From NCBI RefSeq assembly GCF_027158005.1, contig NZ_JAPVLQ010000001.1, positions 310,001 to 374,000 on the forward strand: a DNA stretch of 64,000 nucleotides, in the 5' to 3' direction. Source of the stretch: Rhodococcus sp. H36-A4. GTDB taxonomy: Bacteria; Actinomycetota; Actinomycetes; Mycobacteriales; Mycobacteriaceae. The notes beneath the pieces were generated by a model that was not told the origin of the DNA, did no database searches, and was given only the letters and a program-made list of their open reading frames with translations. A program made the position numbers and the translations under genes. Shown one piece after another: positions 1 to 8,302 of the stretch; the first letter of the stretch is position 1, and every line of letters begins with the position of its first letter.

Positions 1-414
1 ATGTGCAGACTTGCCATCGGGTACCAGGATTCCGGGGCAGAACGTGGAATCGTAGGGCTACGAACCGAATCCGACTCCCCCCGCTTGATTGCAGATTCGG
101 TGGCGATCACCCGAGCCACGCGCGCACACGAGGACATCACGCAGGGCAGCAGTGTGCGCGGCGCGATCGATCTGACCCTGATCGCGCAGCAGTTGGCTCT
201 GCTCCGCTCCGTCGAACTCCCCGCGAGTACCCACGTCGAGCCCCCGCGTGAACTACCGGAGAGCTACCAGCAGGTGATGCTCGACGCGGTCCTTCTCGCA
301 CTGTCCGGACGCATCCACGTCGACGAGACATCGGATGCGACACCGGAAATGGTTCTGCGCTCCATCTGGGAGGACCACTTCGTGCTCCGCCCCGCCGCAG
401 CGGCACCCGGTTGA
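1..414 (+). CDS. MoxR-type AAA ATPase, C-terminal fragment (5' end outside window)
   Basis: The frame is open from base 1, so the first ATG is probably internal. The 137 visible residues read like the C-terminal helical lid of a MoxR/RavA-type AAA+ ATPase: the phrase SVRGAIDLTLIAQQLALLR near residues 51-69 matches the RGAS / sensor-2 region of that family, while the Walker motifs must lie upstream. MoxR ATPases act as chaperone-like partners of von Willebrand A proteins, and exactly such a gene follows in the same frame 60 bp downstream, so the two are probably one operon. The family call is inference from a partial protein. Confidence 0.6.
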   Translation: MCRLAIGYQDSGAERGIVGLRTESDSPRLIADSVAITRATRAHEDITQGSSVRGAIDLTLIAQQLALLRSVELPASTHVEPPRELPESYQQVMLDAVLLALSGRIHVDETSDATPEMVLRSIWEDHFVLRPAAAAPG

Positions 415-474
415 AGAGCCGTCACTGCCGACTCACCGGTCCGTAGGCCCGGAAACCGAGGCACCGGCGGCGCG

Positions 475-1407
475 TTGAAGCCGTTGCGGCGCAAGCCCAA
501 ACAACTCACCGAATCGCCGTCACTGTTCCGTCCCGTTGGTGGGGCGGGCGCGGTACTGATCGCCGACGGGCGTCCCGTGCCGGGAAAGGCTGCCGGGGAG
601 AACAACTCGTCGGTGCCAGGGCTCACGGAGGAGACTGCCGAGGTGATCGCACTCGCAGACGCCACCACACAAGACCCGGCGTCCGACGCCGCGACCCGAG
701 CACGCGCTCGAAAGATTGCTGTTCGCTTGGCTGTTCGACGTCCCCGTCGCGACACCCATGCCCGACGCGGGGTAGGCGAACTGACCTCGCTCCGATACCG
801 GGGCAGCAGCGATGAGATCGACCTCGACCGCACGCTCGATGTGCTCGCTGCCATTCCGATGCCGGAGGACGACGACATCGTGGTACGAGAACGCCTGCAC
901 ACCAAGCGGTCCGTCGTTCTCGTCGTCGACATTTCTGGATCGATGAAGGGTGAACGAGTGCGGACAGCCGCGGCGACCGTCGGCGCACTCGCAGGTGAAT
1001 TGAATCGCGACAACCTTGCCGTGGTCGCATTCTGGTCCGATGCAGCCGTTCTCACGCGTTTCGGCGACTCGATGACGCCCCTCGGAATCCTCGATACCGT
1101 CCTGCGGATTCCGGCCCGCGGTCTGACGAACGTCCAGTTCGCGCTCGACACCGCGTACGGGCTGCTAAGGACAGTTTCCTCGCCGGACTCGCGAGTGCTT
1201 CTGCTTTCCGACTGCGTGCACAACGCCGGGCCCGATCCACGCCCTACCGCGGCGAGGATTCCGCGTCTGGACATCCTGCTCGACACCTCGGGCGAGAACG
1301 ATGTCGACCTCGGGCGCGATCTCGCTCGCCTCGGACACGGCCGCATCAGGGTCATCCGCACTTATCGTGACGTCGGCCCCGCGCTCAGCGCACTGTTCGA
1401 GCGTTGA
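475..1407 (+). CDS. VWA-domain protein, MoxR partner
   Basis: A 310-residue protein with a von Willebrand factor A domain. The MIDAS metal-binding motif D152-x-S154-G-S156 sits in the phrase VVLVVDISGSMKG, followed by helix and strand elements typical of VWA folds up to the C-terminus. The N-terminal 100 residues are polar and Arg-rich, with no signal peptide or membrane segment, so it is probably cytosolic. The start is a TTG at 475; no ATG or GTG in frame lies between the upstream stop and this codon. MoxR-VWA pairs work as metal-insertion or maturation chaperones in other bacteria; the client here is unknown. A hairpin follows the stop immediately. Confidence 0.75.
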   Translation: MKPLRRKPKQLTESPSLFRPVGGAGAVLIADGRPVPGKAAGENNSSVPGLTEETAEVIALADATTQDPASDAATRARARKIAVRLAVRRPRRDTHARRGVGELTSLRYRGSSDEIDLDRTLDVLAAIPMPEDDDIVVRERLHTKRSVVLVVDISGSMKGERVRTAAATVGALAGELNRDNLAVVAFWSDAAVLTRFGDSMTPLGILDTVLRIPARGLTNVQFALDTAYGLLRTVSSPDSRVLLLSDCVHNAGPDPRPTAARIPRLDILLDTSGENDVDLGRDLARLGHGRIRVIRTYRDVGPALSALFER

Positions 1408-1467
1408 CCGTATGGTGCCCGCCACCATGACCCCTCTGGGCCAATGGAACTGGCGGACACCATACGG
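1408..1467. terminator. Bidirectional hairpin between convergent genes
   Basis: Arms at 1408-1424 and 1451-1467 (17 bp, one G-T type mismatch) enclose a 26-nt loop. It starts directly after the VWA stop and ends 8 bp before the thiolase stop on the opposite strand. There is no strong U tract on either side, as is common in high-GC actinobacteria. Confidence 0.6.
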
Positions 1468-1474
1468 CCGTGAA

Positions 1475-2686
1475 TCACTTCAGACGCTGAACCACCATCG
1501 CCATGCCCTGTCCACCGGCGGCGCACATGGTCTCGACGCCGATCTCCTTGTCGCCCCAGGAGAGAGCGTTGAGCAGCGTCGCCGTCATCCGGGCCCCGGT
1601 CATACCGAACGGGTGCCCGAGTGCAATAGCACCGCCGTGCACGTTCACCCGATCGACGTCGACTCCCAAGTCGCGGTAGCTGGGAATGACCTGTGCGGCA
1701 AAGGCTTCGTTGATCTCGAACAGGTCGACATCGCTGACGTTCAAGCCTGCCGAAGCGACGGCCCGACGGGTAGCTTCGACCGGGCTCAAGCCCATGATTT
1801 CGGGAGATATTCCGGAAACCGAGGTCGACAGAATGCGCGCGAGGGGCTCGATCCCGAGATCCTTGGCGCGTTGCTCGGACATGATGACCAAGGCCGCTGC
1901 GCCGTCGTTGACCGGGCAGCAGTTGCCTGCTGTGACTGTTCCATCAGGTCGGAAGACCGGCTTGAGCGTCGACAGCGAATCGACGTCGACGCCTGCGCGG
2001 GGGCCGTCGTCGCGAGAGACCGTCTGTCCGTCCGGAGTCTGGACGGGTGTGATTTCGCGATCGAAGAATCCGGAAGCGATGGACTCCTGAGCGCGTGCCT
2101 GACTGAGCGCGGCGTATTCGTCCTGTTCGCGACGGCTGATGGAACGAAGGCCTGCTACGTTTTCCGCGGTCTCGCCCATTGCGAGGTAGACGTCAGGAAG
2201 TAGCCCCTCCTCGCGTGGATCCGTCCACGTGCTGCCTGCCTGCGCTGCAGCGCGCTCTGCGGGTGCAGCAAACTTGCTGTTCTTGGTGTCCGGCATCCCG
2301 TCGGACTTACCCAGTCCGAAACGCGAGACCATCTCCACGCCACCGGAAATGAAGGCGTCGCCCTCGCCGGCGCGAATGGCATGGAAGGCCATCCGAGTGG
2401 TCTGAAGGCTGGAGGCGCAGTATCGCTGCACCGTGGTACCGGGCACGGTGTCGTAACCGAGAAGAACGGAAATCACGCGAGCGAGGCCGTAACCCTGCTC
2501 GCCTGCGGGCTGCGCACATCCGATCATGATGTCGGTCAGTTCTCGCGGATCGAACGCCGGGATTTTGTCCAGCGCCGCATGAATGATGGTGGCGGCGAGA
2601 TCATCGGCGCGAAGATCCTTCAGTGATCCCTTGCGTGCGCGCCCGATCGGCGAACGGGCGGCAGAGACGATTACAGCTTCGGGCAC
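1475..2686 (-). CDS. Thiolase (acetyl-CoA acetyltransferase, FadA3-like)
   Basis: A 403-residue type II thiolase that would cleave a 3-ketoacyl-CoA with CoA, or run in reverse. The catalytic nucleophile is C90 (QRYCASS). The general-base region [12 protein letters not shown] carries H358, and C388 (MCAAGGQG) is the second catalytic cysteine. By recall it resembles mycobacterial FadA3 more than FadA5 or FadA6. The GTG start at 2686 is chosen because CAGGAG lies just upstream and the protein then begins PEAVIVSAARSPIG, the usual thiolase N-terminus. It follows the SDR gene by 61 bp in the same direction, so both are probably expressed from the promoter carrying the KstR2-type box. Confidence 0.9.
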   Translation of the reverse strand: MPEAVIVSAARSPIGRARKGSLKDLRADDLAATIIHAALDKIPAFDPRELTDIMIGCAQPAGEQGYGLARVISVLLGYDTVPGTTVQRYCASSLQTTRMAFHAIRAGEGDAFISGGVEMVSRFGLGKSDGMPDTKNSKFAAPAERAAAQAGSTWTDPREEGLLPDVYLAMGETAENVAGLRSISRREQDEYAALSQARAQESIASGFFDREITPVQTPDGQTVSRDDGPRAGVDVDSLSTLKPVFRPDGTVTAGNCCPVNDGAAALVIMSEQRAKDLGIEPLARILSTSVSGISPEIMGLSPVEATRRAVASAGLNVSDVDLFEINEAFAAQVIPSYRDLGVDVDRVNVHGGAIALGHPFGMTGARMTATLLNALSWGDKEIGVETMCAAGGQGMAMVVQRLK

Positions 2687-2747
2687 GTGGGGCTCCTGAA
2701 AGTGGGTTGAGTCGAAATCGATGGATGAGCGAAGGCAGTGCGAGCGT

Positions 2748-3662
2748 TCAGGCTCCGTACACGGGTGTCGGCGGTACGGCGCCACCGATCAGCTCGTCGA
2801 CGACGGGTCCGAGTTCCTGCGGATCCCAACGGGCGCCCTTGTCGATGACGGTCCCGTGGCGCCAACCGTCGGCGAGAGACACCTTGCCGCCCTCGACCTC
2901 GAAGACCCTTCCGGTGACATGAGCGGAAGCTGCGCTACCCAGCCACACGACCAAGGGAGAGACGTTTTCCGGCGCCATCGCGTCGAAGCCTTCCTCGGGC
3001 GCCGCCATGGTCTCTGCCATTGCGCCTCCCGCACCGACGGTCATGCGCGTACGCGCAGCGGGTGCGATCGCGTTGACGGTGATTCCGTACCGAGCGAACT
3101 CGGCTGCGGCCTGGATGGTGAGCGCCGCGATGCCAGCTTTGGCCGCCGCGTAGTTTCCCTGTCCGATGCTGCCCAGCAGGCCTGCACCCGAACTGGTGTT
3201 GATGACGCGGGCATCGACGGTATTGCCTGCCTTCGCCTGTGCGCGCCAATAGGTGCTGGCATGGCGCATCGGTGCGAAGTGGCCTTTGAGATGCACTCGG
3301 ATGACTGCATCCCACTCTTCCTCGCTCATCGTTGCGAGCATGCGGTCACGCAGAAATCCACCGTTGTTGACAAGAACGTCGAGACGTCCGAAACCATCGA
3401 GTGCCGTGTTCACGAGCCGCTCGGCACCGTCCCAGTCGGCGATGTCGTCTCCGTTGACCACTGCTTCGCCGCCCGCTGCCCGAATGGCATCGACGACCTG
3501 CTCGGCCGGGCTCTCCCCCGTCGGACGTCCATCTTTGCCTGGGTCGAAATCGTTGACGACAACTTTGGCGCCTGCGGCCGCAAAAGCCAAAGCGTGTGCA
3601 CGCCCCAAACCGCGGCCGGCTCCGGTCACGATTACAACGCGTCCCTCGAGCATGTCATTCAC
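2748..3662 (-). CDS. Short-chain dehydrogenase, steroid 3-hydroxyacyl-CoA type (Rv3548c-like)
   Basis: A 304-residue SDR, the same length as the mycobacterial KstR2-regulon protein Rv3548c (recalled). The nucleotide loop is TGAGRGLG (13-20), and the catalytic set is S157/S158, Y171 and K175 (NYAAAKAG). The usual NNAG is NNGG here. The long C-terminal tail and the GRVFEVEGGKV phrase are typical of the multifunctional-enzyme-type 3-hydroxyacyl-CoA dehydrogenases that include Hsd4A. It probably oxidises a hydroxyacyl-CoA during side-chain or ring degradation. GTG 3662 is preferred over ATG 3653 because AAGGAG lies 8 bases upstream of it. It diverges from the fadD3-like gene. Confidence 0.85.
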   Translation of the reverse strand: MNDMLEGRVVIVTGAGRGLGRAHALAFAAAGAKVVVNDFDPGKDGRPTGESPAEQVVDAIRAAGGEAVVNGDDIADWDGAERLVNTALDGFGRLDVLVNNGGFLRDRMLATMSEEEWDAVIRVHLKGHFAPMRHASTYWRAQAKAGNTVDARVINTSSGAGLLGSIGQGNYAAAKAGIAALTIQAAAEFARYGITVNAIAPAARTRMTVGAGGAMAETMAAPEEGFDAMAPENVSPLVVWLGSAASAHVTGRVFEVEGGKVSLADGWRHGTVIDKGARWDPQELGPVVDELIGGAVPPTPVYGA

Positions 3663-3742
3663 GTGTATGTCTCCTTGACGTTGCTGACGTGGAAGTCGAT
3701 CGGTCGAGCTGCAGACAGCTCTCATGATTGCCGTGTTAGCGT

Positions 3743-3760
3743 ACCAAGCAAGTGCTTGGT
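3743..3760. promoter_or_regulatory. KstR2-type operator
   Basis: ACCAAGCAAGTGCTTGGT is an inverted repeat with perfect 8-bp arms around a 2-bp centre. Bases 3747-3760 match every fixed position of the published mycobacterial KstR2 motif AnCAAGnnCTTGnT. It lies between the divergent SDR and fadD3-like genes, both of families in the KstR2 regulon. A degenerate second copy (AGCAAGCGTTAGGT, 3820-3833) sits just upstream of the fadD3-like ATG. No KstR2-type regulator gene is visible in the window, so the regulator would be encoded elsewhere. Confidence 0.7.
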
Positions 3761-3844
3761 TGTTCAATCTGCCATTCGGCAACGAAATACGCTGAGCCTC
3801 CTCGATAGGATAATCTGCCAAGCAAGCGTTAGGTTAGGAGCCGA

Positions 3845-5392
3845 ATGATCGAAGGACCGAGCACCACACCGGCAGCGCTCACTCGCGCCGCCGAGAACCA
3901 TCCCGACCGTCTCGCGATCATCGACGGCGATTGCAGCCTGACCTTCGCCCAGCTGCACGAGCAGGTAGAAGCATTCGCTTCCTCGCTCATTGCCTCCGGG
4001 GTCGAAGCAGGTGCGCGCGTAGCGATCTGGTCGCCGAACACCTACCACTGGATCGTGGCAGCACTCGGTACCCATTGGGCAGGCGGCGTCGTCGTTCCCA
4101 TCAACACCCGCTACACCGGCACCGAGGCCGCCGACATCATCGACCGCGTACACGCCGCGGCCCTCGTCGTGGTCGGTGACTTTCTCGGTACCGATCGACT
4201 CGATCGACTGCAGGAGGCCGCACCGGAGTTGCAGGTGCCGCTCGTCGTGCGAATCCCACTGAGCGGCACCGATCAACCGAAGCCCGGTGTCACCGACTGG
4301 GACGAATTCTTCGACGTCGGGACCGCTACGTCCCACGCAGAGGCCGACATCCGGAGCGCAGCGGTCGATGCCGAGTCCGTCTCCGACATTTTGTTCACTT
4401 CGGGCACCACCGGTCGCAGCAAAGGCGTGCTGAGCGCGCATCGTCAGCTCATGTCGGTGGCGCAGTCGTGGACCGAGAACGCCGCACTCACCGCAGAAGA
4501 CAACTACCTGATCATCAATCCGTTCTTTCACAGCTTCGGATACAAGGCAGGTTTCGTCACCGCGCTACTCGCCGGGGCCACAGTGGTCCCGATGGCGGTG
4601 TTCGACGTGGAGGCAGTGATGGCCATCGTGTCCGAGCAGCGCATCAGCGTCCTGCCGGGCGCGCCGACGATCTACCAGAGCATTCTCGATCACCCCCGGC
4701 GCGCCGACTACGACATGTCCAACCTTCGAATTGCCGTCACCGGCGCGGCCCCGGTCCCGGTGGCTCTGGTCGAACGGATGCAGACCGAACTGTCGTTCGA
4801 TGCCGTCCTCACCGCCTACGGCCAGACCGAAGCGGTAGTGGCAACGATGTGTCGCATCGAAGACGACCCGGTCACCGTCTCCACCTCGTCCGGACGCGCC
4901 ACCGCAGGTTTCGAAATCCGGATCGGGGAACACGACGAGATCCTCTTGCGCGGTCCCAACGTGATGCTCGGTTATCTGGACGATCCCGAGGCGACGGCCA
5001 AGACCATCGACCCGGATGGATGGCTGCATACCGGCGACGTCGGAGTCCTCGACGACCGCGGCTATCTGGACATCACCGACCGCCTCAAGGACATGTACAT
5101 CAGCGGCGGATTCAACGTCTACCCGGCCGAGATCGAAGCAATGTTGCTGCGACTTCCCGGGGTGTACGAGGCCGCCGTGATCGGTGTACCCGACGAGCGG
5201 ATGGGCGAGGTCGGCCGCGCCTACGTCGTCCTGGCGCCCGGCACCGATCTGTCCGAGGCGGCGATCGTCTCGTTCTGCAAGGACAAGCTAGCCGGCTTCA
5301 AAGCACCCCGGTCGGTGCAGTTCACCGAAGTTTTGCCTCGGAATGCGTCGGGCAAAGTGCTGAAAAACGAATTGCGCGAAAAGAAATCGTGA
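3845..5392 (+). CDS. fadD3: FadD3-like acyl-CoA ligase (HIP-CoA synthetase)
   Basis: A 515-residue ANL-superfamily adenylating enzyme. The P-loop LFTSGTTGRSKG spans residues 183-194, the hinge region is ITDRLKDMYISGGFNVYP, and the C-terminal catalytic lysine is K504 (NASGKVLK). The sequence reads through like mycobacterial FadD3 from memory (for example VAIWSPNT, INPFFHSFGYKAG, LPGAPTIYQSLLDHP-like text). FadD3 joins CoA to HIP, the CD-ring propionate left after steroid rings A and B are removed. A KstR2-type box precedes it, matching known regulation of fadD3. The gene stands alone and ends at a strong terminator. Specificity is inferred from sequence and operator, not proven. Confidence 0.85.
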   Translation: MIEGPSTTPAALTRAAENHPDRLAIIDGDCSLTFAQLHEQVEAFASSLIASGVEAGARVAIWSPNTYHWIVAALGTHWAGGVVVPINTRYTGTEAADIIDRVHAAALVVVGDFLGTDRLDRLQEAAPELQVPLVVRIPLSGTDQPKPGVTDWDEFFDVGTATSHAEADIRSAAVDAESVSDILFTSGTTGRSKGVLSAHRQLMSVAQSWTENAALTAEDNYLIINPFFHSFGYKAGFVTALLAGATVVPMAVFDVEAVMAIVSEQRISVLPGAPTIYQSILDHPRRADYDMSNLRIAVTGAAPVPVALVERMQTELSFDAVLTAYGQTEAVVATMCRIEDDPVTVSTSSGRATAGFEIRIGEHDEILLRGPNVMLGYLDDPEATAKTIDPDGWLHTGDVGVLDDRGYLDITDRLKDMYISGGFNVYPAEIEAMLLRLPGVYEAAVIGVPDERMGEVGRAYVVLAPGTDLSEAAIVSFCKDKLAGFKAPRSVQFTEVLPRNASGKVLKNELREKKS

Positions 5393-5414
5393 CCGAATAG
5401 CAGAAGCGTGAACG

Positions 5415-5458
5415 AAAAAGACCGGGAGGGTGGCAATTGCCATCCTCCCGGTCTTTTC
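5415..5458. terminator. Strong bidirectional terminator
   Basis: Arms AAAAGACCGGGAGG (5416-5429) and CCTCCCGGTCTTTT (5444-5457) pair perfectly, with a second palindrome TGGCAATTGCCA inside the loop. A-rich and T-rich flanks make it work in both directions, between the convergent fadD3-like gene and kshB. Confidence 0.85.
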
Positions 5459-5467
5459 GATTCACTC

Positions 5468-6529
5468 TCAGAATTCGATTTTCAGCCTGTCACTTACCGG
5501 GCGTGCTTGGCAGGCGAGAATGTATCCCTCTTCGATGTCGGCAGGATCGAGTATGGACGAATTCGCCATCTCTACTTCACCGTCGAGCACACGGCATGCA
5601 CACGAACCGCATTCGCCCTCTCGGCACGAATACGGAACGTCGAGATTCTTGGACAACATCACGTCGACGAGCGTCGAGCTACGTGGCCAGATCATCTCGT
5701 GAGACTCACCGTCCATCTCGACCTCCACCGAAGCGGGTGCTGGCCCGTCGGTAGCGTCGAGTGCACTCAGCTCGTCGACCACCGGCGCAAAAGGGTCTCC
5801 GGTCAGTGAGACAAAAATTTCCGTATGAATCCTGCTTCGCGACGCACCGGCGGTCGTCAGCGACCCCTGGATGGCATCCATGAACGGCTTGGGCCCACAG
5901 ATATATGCACGTCTGTCGATCCAATGCTGCGACAGCGTTGCCAGTTGGCCGACGGTGGGTCGCCCCTGCACCGATTCCAACCAGTGGACGATTGTCAGTC
6001 GATCGTCGAATTCGGCAGCCAACTCTCGTAGCTCCGCAGCGAAGATGACCGAGTTCTCGTCACGATTGGCGTAGAACAGCACAACCTTGCCATTGCCCTG
6101 GTCGAGAAGCGATTTCAGGATCGACATCACCGGGGTGATGCCGCTGCCTGCTGCGAAGAGCGCGACATCTTCGTCGAGGTCCACCACGGTGAACACCCCC
6201 GCCGGGGGAAGCACTTCGATGCGATCACCGACAGCGACGTTGTCGCACAGCCAGTGCGAACCGAAGCCACCGTCGGTGCGTTTGACCGTCACCTTGAGGA
6301 GTTCGTCGGTGAACGGCGAGCTCGCCAACGAATAGCAGCGCGCCACCGAGCCTTCGCGATCACTCGGAATCCGCAGCGTCAGAAACTGGCCCGGCTTGTA
6401 CTTCAAGCGCTCCCGACTGTCTGTCGGTACGTCGAAGACCAACGAGCGCGCGTCCGTGGTTTCCTCTACTACGGCAGCAACTGTCACCACCACCGACCGT
6501 GAACTGTGCGGCGCCTCGACTAATGTCAT
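5468..6529 (-). CDS. kshB: 3-ketosteroid 9-alpha-hydroxylase reductase component KshB
   Basis: A 353-residue reductase that passes electrons from NAD(P)H through flavin and a [2Fe-2S] centre to the KshA oxygenase, which opens ring B together with KstD. The flavin-binding motif RCYS lies at 64-67 and the nucleotide-binding phrase LFAAGSGITPVMS in the middle. The C-terminal plant-type ferredoxin domain has cysteines C302, C307, C310 and C340. The order FAD, NAD, 2Fe-2S and several phrases match mycobacterial KshB as recalled. ATG 6529 has an AAAGGG ribosome site; longer in-frame extension is out of family. It sits 106 bp downstream of an SDR gene and 20 kb away from the kshA gene. Confidence 0.92.
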   Translation of the reverse strand: MTLVEAPHSSRSVVVTVAAVVEETTDARSLVFDVPTDSRERLKYKPGQFLTLRIPSDREGSVARCYSLASSPFTDELLKVTVKRTDGGFGSHWLCDNVAVGDRIEVLPPAGVFTVVDLDEDVALFAAGSGITPVMSILKSLLDQGNGKVVLFYANRDENSVIFAAELRELAAEFDDRLTIVHWLESVQGRPTVGQLATLSQHWIDRRAYICGPKPFMDAIQGSLTTAGASRSRIHTEIFVSLTGDPFAPVVDELSALDATDGPAPASVEVEMDGESHEMIWPRSSTLVDVMLSKNLDVPYSCREGECGSCACRVLDGEVEMANSSILDPADIEEGYILACQARPVSDRLKIEF

Positions 6530-6584
6530 CGCGTTCGTGCCCTTTCCGATGCGAAAAATATCCAGACTGACTATAGTTTCGCCT

Positions 6585-6598
6585 CGGAACAGGTTCAG
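6585..6598. promoter_or_regulatory. KstR-type half-palindrome upstream of kshB
   Basis: The core GAACAGGTTC (6587-6596) is a perfect palindrome matching the KstR core GAACnnGTTC, although the outer bases of the full TAGAACnnGTTCTA consensus are not conserved. It lies 58 bp upstream of the kshB ATG in the gap between the SDR gene and kshB, so kshB may have its own regulated promoter. Confidence 0.45.
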
Positions 6599-6635
6599 CG
6601 CATTCCCGCTGTGCGAGACTCGGCAGGAAGAGAAA

Positions 6636-7397
6636 TCATCCCCAGCGCGACTGTCCTCCGTCGAGAGGAATCGTGGCTCCGGTGAGGTAGCCGGCATCGT
6701 CGCTGACGAGGAACACCACAGCACGGCCGATATCAGCTTCCGGGTCGCCGACCCGGCCCAGCGGAATACTCTCGACGAACTCGGCTGCCTCCTCTGGATT
6801 CTTCCCCATCCACCGTTCCAGGGCCGGGGTCTTCGCGTGCGGGGCCACGGCCAGAACGCGAATTCGGTCCTCGCCCCATTCGCAGGCAGCCGACCTGGTG
6901 AGTGCGCGCATACCCTCCTTGATCGAAGCGTAGGCACCGTAGTTACTCGCGTCCCAGCGCACCGAAGCCGCAGTCACCATATTGATGATCACGCCGCCCC
7001 CACGCGCCTTCATATGTGGATGACACAGTTGCATCAAGCGCAGAGCCGCCAGGGGCCCCGATGCGAAAGATCTTTCGTACTCTTCGTCGACTATCGACAA
7101 GATCGGTCCGGGCTTGCAGTCGTTGGCATTGTTCACCAGGATGTCCACCGAACCAAGGGCACTCACCGTCTGTTCCACAGCGGCAACGATGTCCCCTCGA
7201 TCTTTCACATTGCACACGACTGCTTCGCTACGGACTCCGATGTCGGTCAGCATTGCGCAGGTGTCGTGCAGTTTGCTTTCGGTGCGGCCGGCAACGGCAA
7301 TCGACGCACCTTCCTTTGCCAACGCAAGTGCGATACCTTGGCCGATACCTTGACCCGCACCCGTGATGAGTGCAACCTTGCCGTCGAGCTTTCCCAT
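6636..7397 (-). CDS. Short-chain dehydrogenase/reductase
   Basis: A 253-residue classical SDR. The cofactor loop is TGAGQGIG (12-19), and the catalytic residues are S145, Y156 and K160 (YASIK). The structural motif NNAG is replaced by NNAND, a feature partly shared with the SDR at 38013 (NNAHA). ATG 7397 is chosen because AGGAG precedes it at 5 bases; the GTG two codons earlier overlaps that site. It lies upstream of kshB in the same direction and diverges from another SDR. In a bile-acid-type cluster such enzymes may be hydroxysteroid dehydrogenases, but the substrate position cannot be read from sequence. Confidence 0.85.
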   Translation of the reverse strand: MGKLDGKVALITGAGQGIGQGIALALAKEGASIAVAGRTESKLHDTCAMLTDIGVRSEAVVCNVKDRGDIVAAVEQTVSALGSVDILVNNANDCKPGPILSIVDEEYERSFASGPLAALRLMQLCHPHMKARGGGVIINMVTAASVRWDASNYGAYASIKEGMRALTRSAACEWGEDRIRVLAVAPHAKTPALERWMGKNPEEAAEFVESIPLGRVGDPEADIGRAVVFLVSDDAGYLTGATIPLDGGQSRWG

Positions 7398-7414
7398 TTT
7401 CACTCCTGATATCT

Positions 7415-7427
7415 AGAATTGAATTCT
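7415..7427. promoter_or_regulatory. Shared palindromic motif, copy 1 (AGAATTGAATTCT)
   Basis: A perfect palindrome around one central base, in the divergent promoter of the two SDR genes. Near-identical 13-mers occur at 22740-22752 and 35420-35432, giving the consensus WGAAWTGWATTCT. All three precede cluster operons, so a common operator is plausible; the cognate regulator (IclR or TetR of this window) is unknown. Confidence 0.45.
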
Positions 7428-7518
7428 TCGGACTGCTCGTCCGCCGACCGTAACCGAATGCGTTCTGTTCAACAATCGGCATTTCACCGATTCCACCATC
7501 ATCGAAAAAGGATTTACT

Positions 7519-8292
7519 GTGACTACCCCTCCAGCTTTCGACTTCTCCAACCGCAGCATCGTCGTCACCGGCGGCACCAAAGGTATCGGCTTCGAAATCG
7601 CCACGGCGTTCTTGGCTGCCGGCGCGGACGTAATGGTCTGTGGCCGCACAGTTCCCGAGTCGTTGCCGAGCTTCGACGGACGCAGCGCGACATTCCGTGC
7701 GACGGACGTCCGTGATCCAGCGGACGCCGCAGGATTGATCGATGACGCTCTCGCAGCGCACGGCCGACTCGATGTGCTGGTGAACAATGCCGGTGGCTCA
7801 CCGGACGCCGATGCTGCAACCGTCTCACCACGATTCGTCGAGAAGATCGTGGCATTGAACCTTCTCGCGCCCTTCAATGTGTCGCAGGCCGCCAACGCGG
7901 TGATGCAGACGCAACCCGAAGGTGGCTCGATCGTCAACATCGGCAGCGTTTCCGCACATGATCCGCAACCCGGAACCGCCGCCTACAGTGCAGCCAAAGC
8001 CGGCCTTCTGGTGCTCACCAAGGCCCTTGCACTGGAGTGGGCCCCGAAAGTACGGATCAACCACATCACGACGGGCCTCATCCGCACCGACAGCGCCGCC
8101 GCGGTGTACGGCGACGATGGCGGTGCGGCTGTAGTCCGTACCCTTCCAATCGGCCGGATGGCCGTTCCCCAGGACATCGCCGGAGCGTGCTTGTTCCTCT
8201 CCAGCGAGTGGGCGTCCTACGTCAACGGAGCAGACCTCGCGGTACATGGAGGCGGGGAGTACCCCGCCCGTTACCTGGCAACCCATCCCTGA
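7519..8292 (+). CDS. Short-chain dehydrogenase/reductase
   Basis: A 257-residue classical SDR. Cofactor loop TGGTKGIG (17-24), NNAG at 89-92, and catalytic S143, Y156 and K160 (YSAAK). It starts with GTG at 7519 behind AAAGGA. It is the only plus-strand gene in this stretch, diverging from the SDR-kshB pair and converging with the ChsH3-like hydratase 10 bp away. Given the surroundings it is probably a steroid-ring or acyl-CoA hydroxy dehydrogenase; no particular position is assignable. Confidence 0.82.
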   Translation: MTTPPAFDFSNRSIVVTGGTKGIGFEIATAFLAAGADVMVCGRTVPESLPSFDGRSATFRATDVRDPADAAGLIDDALAAHGRLDVLVNNAGGSPDADAATVSPRFVEKIVALNLLAPFNVSQAANAVMQTQPEGGSIVNIGSVSAHDPQPGTAAYSAAKAGLLVLTKALALEWAPKVRINHITTGLIRTDSAAAVYGDDGGAAVVRTLPIGRMAVPQDIAGACLFLSSEWASYVNGADLAVHGGGEYPARYLATHP

Positions 8293-8302
8293 CCTCGGTC
8301 GC

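Noticed and set aside
264-1361. A 365-codon minus-strand frame opposite the VWA gene
   Set aside because: Its translation is Arg/Ser/Pro-rich with no recognisable motif, whereas the plus-strand frame encodes a clear VWA domain. It is a high-GC shadow frame.
2721-3848. A 375-codon plus-strand frame across the SDR gene
   Set aside because: Antisense to a well-conserved SDR, with Cys/His/Arg-rich text and no family features.
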